DNA from: Xiphias gladius
Taxonomy: Eukaryota > Chordata > Actinopteri > Istiophoriformes > Xiphiidae
Length of the DNA stretch: 64,000 bases
Assembly (NCBI RefSeq): GCF_016859285.1
Contig: NC_053421.1
Location: 5,230,100 to 5,294,099 of the forward strand
Direction: 5' to 3'
Shown piece by piece: positions 51,765-64,000 of this stretch. Position numbers and translations under genes: made by a program. The notes below the pieces were generated by a model. It saw only the letters and a program-made list of their open reading frames with translations. It had not been told where the DNA came from and made no database searches. How positions within the stretch are numbered: the first letter of the stretch is position 1; each line of letters opens with the position of its first letter.

Positions 51765-54700
51765 ATGAGCCTGCAGAAGCACCAGCAGCTGGGTGGTGGT
51801 AGTGGTGGGGTGATGGGCTCTGACCGGGACCTGCAGTCCACTGCTTCCTCCATCTCCCTGCCCTCTGTGAAAAAGGCCCCAAAGAAGAGGCGCCTCTCCC
51901 TGGCATCTCTTTTCAGACGGCGAGGAAGGGAGCCCAGATCAGGGCGCCAAAGGTCCCGAGAGCTTCAGCACCCTGGACCTGGAGGCCTTGGAGGGGTGGA
52001 TGGCATTGCCAGCATTGAGAGCATCCACTCTGAGATGTGTAATGACAAGAACTCTGCCTTCTTCTCTGTGGCTGGGACCGGAGCTGCCTCTGCTGCTGCT
52101 GCCTCCACCTCATCTGCCTCAGGGCCTTCTTCCTCTACCTCCTCCTCCTCCTCCAAGATGGGGGGTGGGGTGGGGGCAGAGCTATTGGAGTGCCCGCTGT
52201 GCCTTCTGCGCCACTCCAGGGAGAACTTCCCTGATATCATGACCTGTCATCACCGCTCCTGCATCGACTGCCTGCGCCAGTACCTGCGCATTGAGATCTC
52301 AGAGTCGCGTGTCAACATCAGCTGCCCAGAGTGCTCGGAGCGCTTCAACCCACATGACATCCGCATGATCTTGAGTGACCGGGCGCTCATGGAGAAATAT
52401 GAGGAGTTCATGCTGAGGAGGTGGCTGGTGGCTGACCCTGACTGCCGCTGGTGCCCTGCCCCAGACTGTGGGTAAGCAGTGAATTTAGATTAAAAGGCAA
52501 ATACACAGCCACCATGATATGCACTCTGATCCCACTCAAACTGATCATGTCATGTAAGTTCGGAAAATCCCATATAGTGTTTTCTCCAGCAGAACGGTGC
52601 CTGTGTATTTAGGGTGTCTCGGGTTTAACTGTTGTGTGGTGTGTGAGATAGTACTGCAAGTTTCCTTAGGCAGCTGTCTTGGATTTAATCTTTACAAGGC
52701 CAACTGTGTCCCATTGGAAGGGAAAATAAAAATCATGAAGACAACAGTTGAAGAAGGACTGAGTAACTCAGGGAAGGAATGTAGTTTAGGAAGAGAAAGA
52801 GGGAGCTTGTCTAACAACTTAGTTGTTAAGGATGTAATACAAGATATGTACTCTCACAACCACTCTTCTGATGTGAGGCTGAAGAGTCCTCAAAGACAAG
52901 TGTGTGCTAAAAGTGTGTCTCTGTGGTGGGTCAGTCTTGGCATCCCTTGTTGCTGGTAACTGGAGGGAGCTGATAGATTTTCTGGCCTATATACAGGAAA
53001 TTGTTAGATGTTACATTAACTTGTTGGTGTTGAGCTACTTAAAGTTACGTTTTTAAATGTAAGCACTCACTACATCAAGTGTAGTAAAAAAGAGCATTTG
53101 TGATTTCCCTGAGTAAATTAAGTTTAGAAGCCATTTTCATCAACAAAAGGCTGATGTCTATGCAAGTAGTGCTTATTAAATAAAATTACTGCAAGAATAT
53201 TGCCATCTATGGCTGACTGACAGTACGCCATTTTTATTGTGATGATATTCTGTTCATTCAGCCTTCATGGTAGATACTGATAATTGACTTGACTCATTAT
53301 GTACAGGCAAGTGATAAATTAATTTGTTAATAAATTAATTAATTAGTAAAAATTTGAAAAATGAGTGGAGAAACAGGATGAAAATGCCTCCATCCATAGG
53401 GCACGATGGGTCACTGAATGGTTTGATGAGTATGATAATAATATAAATCGTATGCTATGGCCTTCGCAGTCACCAGTTAACCCAGTTGAACAACTATGGG
53501 AGATTTTGGACTGATGTACTAGACAGCACTCTCCACCACCATCATCAAAACACCAAATGGGGAGATATCTTTTGGAAGAATGGTGGTCCATCCCTCCAGT
53601 AGAGTTCCAGAGACTTGTAGGATCAATGTGGTGGCCCAAAACCTTACCATGCTGCTTTTTCCTTTAATTCATCACCTGTCTGTATATTCCATGTACTGTT
53701 GCAATGGTAAATTTAGATGTTAAACTCCTAAGAGGACGAAAGGACAGAGTGCCACAAAAGCATAAGAAGTCCTACAGGCCTCAGATTATGATTGAGACTA
53801 ATCTACCCTCGAATGTGTTGTACTGAGTGGTAGCAGCAGAGAAATTTTCAGCCAGAGACTGTAGGGATCTGGACTGCTGTTGTTTACAACAGTATCTTCA
53901 GTTAAACCCCATCTAGTTTAGCCCCCCTTTCACATTTACCTGGCCACCATTATTAGTGTTTATGCACAGACAATTAAAGCTACAGTATGCAACTTCTGTA
54001 AGTCAAGCTAGCACTAACGGCAGACTCAAAAGCAACTCTACTCTTCCCTCCCCTCCCTCTCCTTGCTCCATTATGCTCCACTCAGCCCTTTGCCTACATC
54101 CTTGTTGCGTACATTGTGTCAGCTAATGGAGGAATTAGGAGCTTGTTAGCCTGCAAGTCAGCCGTAATAATGTTTTCCAGCAGCTAATACTAGCTTAAAG
54201 CCTCGGTGCGAGAGAAGCAATAGACCAGTGGTACACCATTCATGTATTGATTGACAGCTGTAACTTCCAACCACCGACTTTGTTCTTCTCTGATCGGTTA
54301 GACGGGCGACGTGTTCTGACACTTCAGAAGGGAATGTCTCTGCACTGCTGCCAGGCTGCTCAGTGAGTCTGGGTCACAGAAGCCCCTGATTGCACCTCTC
54401 CATATTAAGATATGTTTTGAAGCATATTTCAACTAAAAAAAAATGTAATAAAAGTTACATACTGTAGCTTTAATGATAACGCCTTTTGAGTTTGACCTCA
54501 ATTTGTTTGCCCTGAACATCTGCCTTTTACAACAGATGGCATTTGAAAGAAACTTGTTTTGTGATGACAAGTCATTGCTGCTAACCTGAACAACAATTTA
54601 ATGGAAAGCATGAGATAGTAATGCAAGAAGAGAAGTGCAAATAGGGTGAGAAGAAGGAGTAGAAAGCAGAAACAAATATTTAACAGATTTTCTCTCTTGG

Positions 54701-55208
54701 GTTCTCTTTTGTGTTCAATTTGATCTGTAAGTGTGTAATAACATTGTATAATATGTATGCACAGTGTATTATGTCACAAGAGCACCCATAGTACACCCGC
54801 CTCTCCCTGAGTATTGCAGCCCATCTCTTTGCCAGCAGTTTTCTGTATGAGCTGTTTGTCTCCTTCCCTGCCTGCCTTGCTTTCCTCATGTCTTTGTTTC
54901 TCGACGCATGGCCCTGTAACAGTTTTGCTGTTTAATCCCATTACTGAGTGATGACCTGTTGCTTTGCTTCCACCCAATCCCCAACACACTCATTGTGGTC
55001 TGTCTTTGTAGAGGTCCTGAGGGGTCAAATGTTGACTCCGACTCACTGACCAATCAAATCTGCAGCTCATGTGTATGTAATTGAGTGGACATCAGTCTAA
55101 AGTGCCATTGAACCATTTTTTTCTCTGTGAGACTGACTGCGATATGAATAAAGTGGTGAGCTGTATATCTCTATGATGAACAATTAGACCGTTTTTTTTA
55201 TCTGACAG

Positions 55209-55281
<73 letters not shown>

Positions 55282-58200
55282 TGCTCACACGTGTAGCCAT
55301 TTCCTTTTCTTGGAGAAAGGGAAGTTGGACAGCATGCCCTTATTTGAGTGTTGTTGCTGACCATTGTCTGTAGTTTTTGCTGTGTGCCCACCACTGCTAG
55401 CACTGGTAGGTCCGTAGTGTTGGCCAAATTGCCGGCCTTTTCTTTGCTTTCTTTTCTTACAAGCACAGGACCACAGGCTAACAAGGTGAAAGCAAAGAAA
55501 AACAAAACTTTACAGTAGTAGTTTCAACTTTTTAGACATATTCACAGACTGTATACGGATTATTGAACAGCTCTTTCCTCTCTCTTAGACACAGTCTGGG
55601 TCCACATATTGGCAGTCAGCTGGTTGTTGGCTGTAACCTTTGCAGTACAAAGTGTTTTATCAGCAATTTCCTTCCTTCCTCTAGTTTCCCTGTTTGTCAG
55701 AGTCAGACTGCAAATTTGTATCTCTTGTGCTGATAGATTTTTATTTTTACACAACAGGTTGGTTCTGGTTCTGAGAAACTACAGTGTCCTTCCATTTTAG
55801 TTTTCCATTTCTTGGCAGCTATTTTCTGCTCTGATCTTTCCTCTTACCTGTTTCTCTCTCCTGCAGCTCGGAAGCTTTTGCCAACATGCTAATGTTACCT
55901 TTCTTTATTATTCAGTGTAACGAGTGCATTGTTTCATAGAAGTTTGAGAAATGCACAGAAGGCACGTATGAACCAATTACCTCCTCCTGGAAATTGATTC
56001 AGCCTTCTGTAATCTTGAGGTACAACTCAAGCCATCCTTATCCTGGCCTAGGGCAAAAGACATAAACAAACTTCATAATAGCTGTATTTTCAGCATTTAT
56101 TAAGATATCCCTGACTGGATTTTCTCAGAACAACCATCAACAGTGTTATTAATGGTATAATATGTAACTTTTCTGCATTAAAATGTATAAAATTTACTAG
56201 ACCTAATGTTATATATATATTTTTTCAATAGTATACTTACATTATCCCAAATGTTTCCAGCAATTTTCAAATCTAAAGAAATCTAATTTTAATCAAGGTA
56301 ACGTTCCGTTTCATTTGGTTGCCTGTCATATCCTCTGTGCATGCGTCAGTATAGTGATTGTCTGCCAGAATCATTCCAAATGGACATTTTATCCAGTTTT
56401 AACCCCGCATTTTTAGCATACACTTTTTAGCTCTTGGTCGTTTTTAACTATATATTTTAACTGGATGAAGGATTTTAGCTATTGGATGTCTGGATCTTAA
56501 GTTATCAAAGGAACAAGCTGAGCAAATGTTAGCGGAAGCTCGGCTCCAAGCTCCGCCTTTTTTTTTTTATTGTTTTGATTGAGAGACCCCTATTGGCAGA
56601 AATTACATACTATGCATTTAATCTGACATTATTGATTAGAATACAGTATTGTCATTGGTTATATAGTTGATATTGACTACCACCACCAACACACTTTATT
56701 TAGTTTTTCTGGAGCCCAAATACAGAGAGACAGATGTCCGCAGAGTTAAAGTACATTTGTTTAATTCATGAAAGTTCTTATTTTCTAATGGCTTTGAATG
56801 CACTGCTGTAGTCAGAAATTAACATATGCGAGTACTTAATCCTTCTTTTTCAGACTTCCTGTTAAGAGGAAATGTAATTTTATGTAAATTAGCTACACAA
56901 AAAGGGTACTGATGTTACAGTTGAAGTTATTGTTGTGATACAAATAGGGGAATTTAAAGTGCAAAACTGCTTTTCAGTGTAAGTGGTTATACCAAAACTG
57001 CTGTGATCTAAACTCATTCAGTACTTTAGTAATGTTTGAGTGTACTCTAAACATTGATCTTGTTCTGTGAGGTGATTTTGTTAGTGTGTAGTGCTGTTGT
57101 GTGGTGGTTGATTTTACAGCAAGGCTTTTGATTGGTCACTTTTGTGTGTATGGTGGAGAAACAGTGTACATTTCAGGAAATGTCTATCAGTTATTGTGGT
57201 CCACCTTATAATAAGACCCCACTACAGTGCCAAAGCCAGTTTTCTCATTCTCTATATTTATTTTGTGTCTACAGTCCCTAGTCTGCATAGTGTTTAGTTG
57301 TGGTAGTAATTTTGAATTTAAATATGATTGACGTGCGCGATTCCTCACTATCTGTCCTTCTCTCTAGACACAGTCCTTGTTAGAGTAGTAGGATCCACAA
57401 CAGAGGAAGTCTCCCAGGCTCTTCATCACTCTGTGAATAAAACGTAATCCTTGGTTCAGTCACAGATGGGTTGGGAGACTTCAGCTACAACCAGACACAA
57501 CTATGTCATACACTCCAGGGTTTCCCCCAGGAAATTGGTTACCCATTATTTTGCAACTGTCATGTTTGAATATTTTAACTTGTCTTATTTTTAAACATTC
57601 TTTCTTTTCAGCACTCACTGCCCTTTTTCTTCCTGTCTGTTGGCTGAAAGCATCACACATCGCATCACCTCAGCTGTCACTCCCAGAGATATTATAATTT
57701 GTCATATAAATACATATGGTTAGATCCATAAGTATTCGGACAGTGACACTATTTTTGTAATTTTGCCTCTCTACACCATAATAGATTTGAAATGAAGCCA
57801 TCAAGATGTAATAGAAGTGTAGAGTTTTAGCTTTAATTCAAGGGGTTTAAAAAATATATCACATTAGCTATTTAGGAATTATAGCCATTTCTATACGTAG
57901 TAGCTCATTTTCAGGAGCTCAAAAGTAATTGGACAAACTAACATAGTTGTAAATATAAGGATTATTTTAAATAATGGGATGAAACTCTTTTGCAGTCAGT
58001 GACTGTTCTGAGATGCTTTGCCAGGCCTTTACTGCAGCCAGCTTCAGTTGCTGCTTATTTTGGGTCTTTCTGCCCTCAATTCTGTCTTCAGTAAGTGACA
58101 AGCATGCTCAGATAGGTGAGGTCAGGTGACTGACTTGTCCATTGAAGAATATTCCATTTCTTTGATTGTAGACTTTGTCAATGACACGCCTACCTCCTCG

Positions 58201-61200
58201 AGAGTGTTCTTGACCTGACTAGATGATGTGAAGGGTTTTTCTTCACATATTAAAAAATTCTTCGATCATCGATCATCATTTAGTTGTCTTTCTTGGTCTT
58301 CCAGGCCTTTTGGTGTGGCATTTGTTCTTTCTAAGAATGTACCTTGGCCTTTCCTAAAGTTTCTGCTATCTGTCTGATAGGTTTGTTTTTTTTCTTGAGC
58401 CTAATGATGGCCTCCTTCATTTGCATTCACACCTCTTTGGACCGCATATTGATGGTTCCCATGAACAGCTATTTCTGTTGGCTTCATTAGACTGTGTCCT
58501 TCAGCATGCACTGGGGTGGTTTTAGGCTGAGTGTGAAAAGGTTGGGATGAGAGTCAGATCTTGGCTTCTTGTTCAATTGTTGTGGTAAAATGGACCGTGA
58601 GACCAGCAAAAGATTGGTGTGGCATCAGTGAAGAGGTAGCTAAACTGGAAGGCAAAGCTTTCGATTTATCAGTTCATCTACGTTCCAACCCTAACGTACT
58701 GTCATGAGGTTTGGGTAGTTACCAAAAGAATGAGATCATGAATATAACCGGCGAAATTTGTTTTTTTTCCCTTAGGGTAGCCAAACTCACCCTTTGAGAT
58801 AGCATAAGGAGTTCAGACATTCCGGAGGGAGCTTGGAGTAGAATTGTTTCTTCTTTGTGTTAAAAGGATCCAGATGAGTTGGTTCAGGCATCTGATCAGG
58901 ATACCTCCCGGGTGAATTCCATTGTAGGTTTTCCGGACATGTCCAAGACCTTAGCGTAGACACAGAACATGGTGGAGAGATTGTATATCTCATCTGGCCC
59001 GGGAACGCCTTGGGATCCCCCAGGTGGAGCAGGAAAATGTTGCTGGGGAGAGGGACGCCTGAACTAACTTGCTTGGTCTACTGCCACCTCAACCTGACCC
59101 TGGATAAGTGGCAAAAAATGGATGGATGGATGGACAGACTATATAAACTGAGAGAAGATGGACTAAGATGGTGTTTTTAAGTGTTCAATTCAATTCAAAA
59201 TACTTTATCTGTCCTTTTGAGACAAGTGTGTTGCAAATAAAAGCGCACATAGACAATTCATTTACACACATAAAAATAATATAAAATATAAATATTATAA
59301 AGAGTTAAACTACACTAGGATTTATAACAGTGGCCTGTCCATAGCTGGCCAACATATCCAACACCCACAAAGGCATATATGTCAAAAAGCAGATGTAAAA
59401 ATTGCAAGTGCATTTATCAGTCTATACATAATGTAAACTGAACATTTTTTTGTACTATGGCTTTTGGAATAAAACCAGACTTCCTTCTATTTGTTTTACA
59501 TACACGTAATCTAAAACGCATTCCTGGTAGCATTAGCTTGAAGTAGTCATAGAAAACGTGTGTGGTCGTTGATAATCTCGTAAGCCTTTTTGAGGATGTG
59601 TTCAGTGTAAAACTGTGCTAGGGATCTTTGTTTTGCCAATAATTTTAGAGCTGAGGTTAACAACACCTGCAGTCGGATCTAGTGTTTTTTGACAAAGGGA
59701 ACAAAAAACCAAATCAGTAACTGGAAAAGTTAAAATACTTTTGATAAACGTATGTGTAAGTGTTTATATGTATTTTCTTTGCCCTCTGCTAGGTATGCAG
59801 TGATAGCCTTCGGGTGTGCCAGCTGTCCTAAGATCACGTGCGGCAGGGAGGGCTGTGGTACAGAGTTCTGTTACCACTGTAAGCAGCTGTGGCATCCCAA
59901 CCAAACCTGTGATGCAGCACGGCAGCAGAGAGCCCAGAGCCTTCGCCTGAGAACTGTCCGCTCATCCTCCCTCAGCTATAGCCAAGAGAGCGGAGCTGCA
60001 GGTTAGTTGCCTGAACACACACACACACACACAATAGCACAGATAGTTGCATGACTGCCCATCTACTCTTTTTAAACACCATGAAGAAATGTAAGTAATG
60101 GCATTATACAGTATCTAGCAAGTTAAATAACATTATGCACTTTTAAATTATATTCTCTTTCTTTCAGCTGATGACATCAAGCCATGTCCGCGCTGTGCTG
60201 CTTACATCATCAAGATGAATGACGGCAGCTGTAACCACATGACCTGTGCCGTCTGCGGCTGTGAGTTCTGTTGGCTCTGTATGAAGGAAATCTCAGACCT
60301 GCACTACCTGAGGTCAGTATGTCAACACACATACACGCAGGTGTACATACACCAAAAATTCGAGTACACTTTAAGTAACAATGTCCAACATTATTGTATA
60401 AGAAAATCATAAAAACATTCATCCTCATCTATCCTCATCAATGCCTTCATCACCGTGATTGTGATTCAAACAATGTCCAGGGCAATAAAAACTGTCTTAT
60501 TTGCTATTGTGAGAGTGTGTGTCACTTTTATTTATGGCAGTTTACAACTTGTAGTTAAGTTATGATGTATGAATATTGGTTATGTGGGATGATATACAGT
60601 AAGTTTTGCTGCCTGAGTAGTGCCCGAGATAAAGAACCCATTCAGCAAGTTTGATTGTTCTACCTCATAAAGTTTCTGATCTGCCTGGGTAAATTAGAAT
60701 AAAATATTTTGAATTAACCATAAAGCTAGCCAGCCCACTGAAGATCTTACTCAACACTGGGGGAAACTTTTCCCACAGTTGTGTGACAAGGGATGTAAAA
60801 GCTGAGGACCTATTATAGTATGCACATAAATGTATGAATGACTGACTGAAAAATTGTTGTTTTGTTTGTTTTTTTTCCCCTCAATCTTTCCCCTCTACTG
60901 TTCTCTCAGTCCATCAGGCTGTACTTTCTGGGGGAAGAAGCCATGGAGCAGGAAGAAAAAGATTCTGTGGCAACTGGGAACGCTTGTGGGTGCCCCTGTT
61001 GGCATCGCACTCATCGCCGGTATAGCTATTCCCGCCATGATTATCGGCATCCCTGTATATGTGGGGAGGAAGGTGAGGCTCTAGAGGCACAGTGTTTGTA
61101 TGTACATATTTATGTTCCTCTGGTTATAGTTTTCACTACAGGGATGAGGCAGAACATTGACTCATTTGGTTAATGTTTAGATTTACTGTTCAAACTGTCG

Positions 61201-63678
61201 TCTGTATTCAGCTGTATTAGAAAGGATTGGGTTTGATTTTGGTTGTTGCATTTTAATAATTTGAATAGTTCCCTTGCTTTGGAGCTCTGCTCTCTTACAT
61301 ACAATTTCTCAGAAACAATATATTTTCAGTTGTAAACATACTCAGTTTAAAATAACATTATACATATCACAGTTATCAGTAATGGAAATAAACATTGCCA
61401 GAAACAAGATCCACATATCAACCCCTAACTAACTAGTTATACTGAAAAACCAGTGTTAATACTGTCATGTATTTTTCTCAGGCTCTGAAGTCATCTCAAG
61501 CCAGCTGAGGTCATTTCTTAATAACCTGTGCATCTGTGTATACACATTTGTGCCGGATCACTCATCAGTCTAGGTCTGTTTAATGGCAGTTTGACGTTGC
61601 AATAAAATGAAAGTATTCAGACTCTCCAGAATTCCCCTCTTAAGTCTGCCAAGAAGAAGCCAGAGCCAGAAAACTTTTTCCCTGACAAAACCAGACCACA
61701 TTCAGTAGTGATCACATGACACATGCGAAACATCTGAACATGAATCATCTTCACATGCACTGGATGAATGTTGCTGTTTAGTCAAGATATTGAATCTGCA
61801 TCGTGATGACTCATTACACCAAAGCAATGGCCATTTTCATGCGGTATACTCTTTTTCTAAGTTTCATAGCAGCTACACTTTGTCACTGTTTATTGACTTG
61901 TAAAGCAGTCAGTCATAAGTTGACTGCCTTATGATAACAGCCGAAAGAAGTCTTTGTGTGAAGTAAGTGGGAAGACATAATTACAGTTTTTTTAATGGGT
62001 GTTTTTGTTATCTGCTTTCTTGGGTTTGGAACAACAACGAACAAATAATTCTGTCAACCAGATCAACTTTTTCTCACATAAATCTTTATTGGCAAGAGTT
62101 TTCAACAATAACTAACAACAGTAACAAAAAATGTTTGGGATTTACATTCACATTTTTTAATCATTCATGCAGTCCTACTGATGAACTAATTTGTAGCTCT
62201 CTCCCAATGTTACTATTTTGAGTATTGTATAATATTCATTTTTTTATTCCAGTTGTGCTTGTACTCTGATATGTGTCAGTTTTTACATTAAGATTTCTTC
62301 GACAGTTGCTAACCATTTGTCATGTGTCATGACTGCTATGTTCCTCAATTCCTCATGACAACTTACTTTTACTTTCTATTAATAGTATTTAAACCAAATC
62401 CTTTACTATGGTTGACAGACTTGTTTACATTGCACTTTGACATCTAGCCAGCTGTCCTGTAGTGGCTGATTACTACTGCCATTTTGTGGCCTCACCGAAG
62501 AATTCGTTTCCCACTCTGGTTTGGTGGCTGCCAAATGAGAAGGGATTTATGTTATGAGAATAACTTGCACTCTGCTCTGTAACCATTCTCCACCATAAAG
62601 TGTGCGCGGAGATGTGAAAGAAAACGGTGAAGGGAAGAAAGTGTAGGTTGGCTGGCAGTGAGTTGTTTGAGGCTTTCCTCAAGGCGGCATCAGCAGCCAG
62701 CTCAAACCGTGTCTCCATGAGCAGTCAGCCCAAACAGCATTTGATGAGGACAAATCGTGGTTGGTCCAAAAAAGGAAACAATCTGAAGCCCTTCTGTTTA
62801 ACAGTTCTCAGCACAAGACAGGGAGGCAAACAGGTGTAAGCTTTGTCTAACAGTAGCTCAACAAAGCCAGCGCTCATTGCTGCTACGCTTGAGAACTTCA
62901 TACACCTACTAGAGGAAAGATACAGGAAAATGAATAATGAAATCCTAATAATATGAATGTGCTACTCAACTGAACATTGTTGAATTTGTAGTTAACACTG
63001 AACTGGTCTAGTATTCCTCTCATGTGGCAACATTTTGGTTGAATACTAGTTGTGAACTCTGACTGTGTGAGTGTCATTGTTCCCCTTTTCTCTGCCAGAT
63101 CCATAACCGCTATGAGGGCAAAGATATTTCCAACCACAAGAGGAACCTGGTGATCGCTGGTGGGGTGACACTTTCTGTCATTGTGTCTCCAGTGGTAGCT
63201 GCAGTCACTGTCGGTCAGTCTGTTCTCCAATCTCTCCCAGCTCCTTCCTCTCTCTCTTTCTCTGTGTGTCTCTGCCTCTGCTCTTACTCTCTGCATGCTG
63301 TTTGACTTTGGAGTTCATATTATGCAAAAGTTTGTTTTCAGACTCAATTGGAATTCTCATGAGTTTTACATTAAGATGGGAAAGTTGAAGGAGATTTAAA
63401 CAGTTATGATTTCTGTGCGTCAGCAACACTGGCCTCCAGTGTTTATTTTTTTTCCTTCTGTGCTGGGGTCTAACTTGTCCCTGTCTCTCTGTCTTTCTGT
63501 TTTTTTTACCCCTCAGGCATTGGCGTTCCCATCATGCTTGCGTACGTCTATGGGGTGGTGCCCATCTCTTTGTGCCGTAGTGGAGGTTGTGGCGTCTCAG
63601 CTGGGAATGGCAAAGGAGTTCGCATAGAGTTTGATGACGAAAATGACATGAATGTTGGCAGTGGGACAGCTGCCACTG
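51765..63678 (+). CDS. rnf19a: E3 ubiquitin ligase RNF19A (dorfin), 5' six coding exons; C-terminus beyond the window
   Basis: Exons 51765-52471, 59793-60001, 60168-60312, 60910-61072, 63099-63213 and 63517-63678 join in frame to give about 500 residues; the last donor (GTAAGC at 63679) leads out of the window. This is an RBR ligase, anchored in membranes, that takes ubiquitin onto its own cysteine. RING1 starts at [10 protein letters not shown] (about 142), IBR at CASCPKITC (about 244) and RING2 at PCPRCAAYI (about 311). Cys327 in DGSCNHMTC is the expected catalytic cysteine. Two hydrophobic segments follow, near 374-403 and 430-462, with KKPWSRKKK just before the first. The Met chosen aligns with an internal human [11 protein letters not shown] region. 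The frame stays open upstream to the acceptor at 51481, so a longer Pro/Ser-rich N-terminus is possible. The Ser-rich C-terminal third is not in the window. Confidence 0.94.
53356..53660 (+). mobile_element. Tc1-like transposase C-terminal fragment
   Basis: Reading with frameshifts gives [15 protein letters not shown], then [19 protein letters not shown], then a run matching the end of Tc1 transposases. The aspartate of 'SPDLNP' appears replaced and no terminal repeats are seen. The 5' half is missing. Confidence 0.75.
53974..54473. mobile_element. TTAA-flanked MITE (TIR AGCTACAGTATG)
   Basis: TTAA at 53974-53977 is followed by AGCTACAGTATGCAACTT. The inverse AAGTTACATACTGTAGCT is followed by TTAA at 54470-54473. 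The 492-base interior has no transposase. The TTAA duplication suggests piggyBac-type mobilisation. A related element is at 56149. Confidence 0.75.
55215..55278. repeat. (TC)32 microsatellite
   Basis: An uninterrupted 64-base TC run. It creates an Arg-Glu repeat in a spurious - strand open frame. Confidence 0.97.
56149..56621. mobile_element. TTAA-flanked MITE (TIR TATGTAA..TTCTGC)
   Basis: TTAA at 56149-56152 then TGGTATAATATGTAACTTTT at the left. At the right, GCAGAAATTACATACTATGC leads to TTAA at 56618-56621. The terminal repeats match imperfectly over about 26 bases and share TATGTAA with the other MITE. There is no coding sequence inside. Confidence 0.65.
57713..58524 (-). mobile_element. 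Tc1/mariner copy, truncated at the right
   Basis: The left terminal repeat (tagatccataagtattcgg, ttttgcctctctacaccat, gaagccatcaagatgta) is the same family as 12964 and 45416. The interior, read on the - strand, carries degraded transposase-related sequence. The right terminal repeat is not seen; the next recognisable sequence is a LINE that begins at about 58525. Confidence 0.7.
58525..59135 (+). mobile_element. LINE 3' fragment, Rex3/RTE type, with GATG tail
   Basis: It contains the highly repeated fish LINE string ending gggaacgccttgggatcccc, then ctggggagagggacgcctga, then a (GATG)n tail at about 59125. GATG tandem repeats at the 3' end are what I recall for Rex3. The 5' part is missing and the reading frame has stops. 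Rex3 is my best name, not a verified one. Confidence 0.65.
59175..59660 (-). mobile_element. LINE 3' fragment, CR1/Rex1 type, minus strand
   Basis: On the - strand a C-terminal signature is readable: RIPSTVLH, then [16 protein letters not shown], then [20 protein letters not shown], as at the end of CR1/Rex1-like LINE proteins. It ends toward 59175 in an AATTGAATTGA-type tail. Frameshifts are present. Confidence 0.6.
60014..60032. repeat. Short (AC)n tract
   Basis: About nine AC units in a small rnf19a intron. Confidence 0.85.
61073..63098 (+). other. rnf19a: rnf19a intron after the first membrane segment
   Basis: GTGAGG donor and 'ctctgccag' acceptor. AT-rich and non-coding; I see no named repeat in it. 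Confidence 0.8.
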
Positions 63679-64000
63679 GTAAGCTTTAGTGCCCCCACCC
63701 ACTGCTACCCACACTGACATCCAAAAGCCACCTTTTGTGTTTATTCCCAAGTCAGCAAACAACACAATTTGCTTTTTGCTGACTGATACACGACAGAGTC
63801 CCATTTTAAATGAAATCTGCTGCTGGTTTCACAAATGTCAAGTGGTCTTTCACACTTCTTTTTGTGCATCTTCTGTTAGACCAACACCCCATGACTGCTT
63901 GGTAAAAATAGCCTTACAAGTACAGAATTTTGAACATTTCAGTTTCATCAAAAACGTCTCATTTTTTAGACAGCACTGCCTTATGTTCCCACAAAAGATT
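63679..64000 (+). other. rnf19a: Start of a further rnf19a intron
   Basis: Begins GTAAGC after a phase 1 codon. The next exon is outside the window. Confidence 0.75.

Larger units (their letters stand above)
52472..59792 (+). other. rnf19a: rnf19a intron between RING1 and IBR exons
   Basis: It runs from a GTAAGC donor to a 'ctctgctag' acceptor; the phase 2 junction makes one glycine codon. It holds a Tc1 transposase fragment, two TTAA-flanked MITEs, a (TC)n tract, a Tc1 copy, and two LINE 3' fragments. No exon was seen inside. Confidence 0.85.

Noticed and set aside
51365..51853. 162-codon antisense frame over the rnf19a first coding exon
   Set aside because: Shadow of a GC-rich coding exon; Gly/Arg-rich with no family features.
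55092..55505. Arg-Glu repeat protein on - strand
   Set aside because: Produced by translating the (TC)32 microsatellite.

Overview
The window looks like nuclear DNA of a teleost fish, probably a percomorph. It holds four spliced vertebrate genes, all on the + strand: znf706 (coding 2460-3654), a 14-3-3 gene best called ywhaz by synteny (coding 12275-21451), pabpc1 (coding 25096-30895) and the 5' part of rnf19a (coding 51765 to beyond 63678). Human chromosome 8q22 carries the same genes in the same relative order and orientation (RNF19A, ANKRD46, SNX31, PABPC1, YWHAZ, ZNF706). I see no ankrd46 or snx31 exon between pabpc1 and rnf19a, so those two appear to be missing from this interval.

Layout. 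1-1440: decayed 3' end of an I/Nimb-type LINE. 1450-5215: znf706 with a long single-exon 3' UTR, followed by a (GT)n tract. 5280-9420: intergenic. 9430-9640: candidate ywhaz promoter and non-coding first exon. 12266-21451: ywhaz coding exons, with a Tc1-type element in intron 2 and other repeats in intron 3. 21452-24350: 3' UTR and intergenic. 24359-31393: pabpc1 with promoter, long 5' leader, 14 coding exons, a 3' UTR intron directly after the stop, and a poly(A) signal. 31400-33060: transposon debris and simple repeats. 33076-33336: predicted non-coding first exon of rnf19a. 33337-51481: about 18 kb read as rnf19a intron 1, with many mobile-element remnants (a complete but dead Tc1 element, an L1 fragment, hairpin MITEs). 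51482-63678: six rnf19a coding exons; the C-terminal part lies beyond the window.

The four genes do unrelated housekeeping jobs: a small zinc-finger protein, a phosphoserine/threonine adaptor, the cytoplasmic poly(A)-binding protein, and an RBR-type ubiquitin ligase. They are a conserved synteny block, not a pathway. I found no tRNA, rRNA, CRISPR array or prokaryote-type system. The items most worth a second look are regulatory (motif clusters in three promoters), the divergent tail of the 14-3-3 protein, the missing synteny genes, and several small non-autonomous transposon families. Exon boundaries come from reading frame, GT/AG sites and family knowledge held in memory; no alignment or database search was run.
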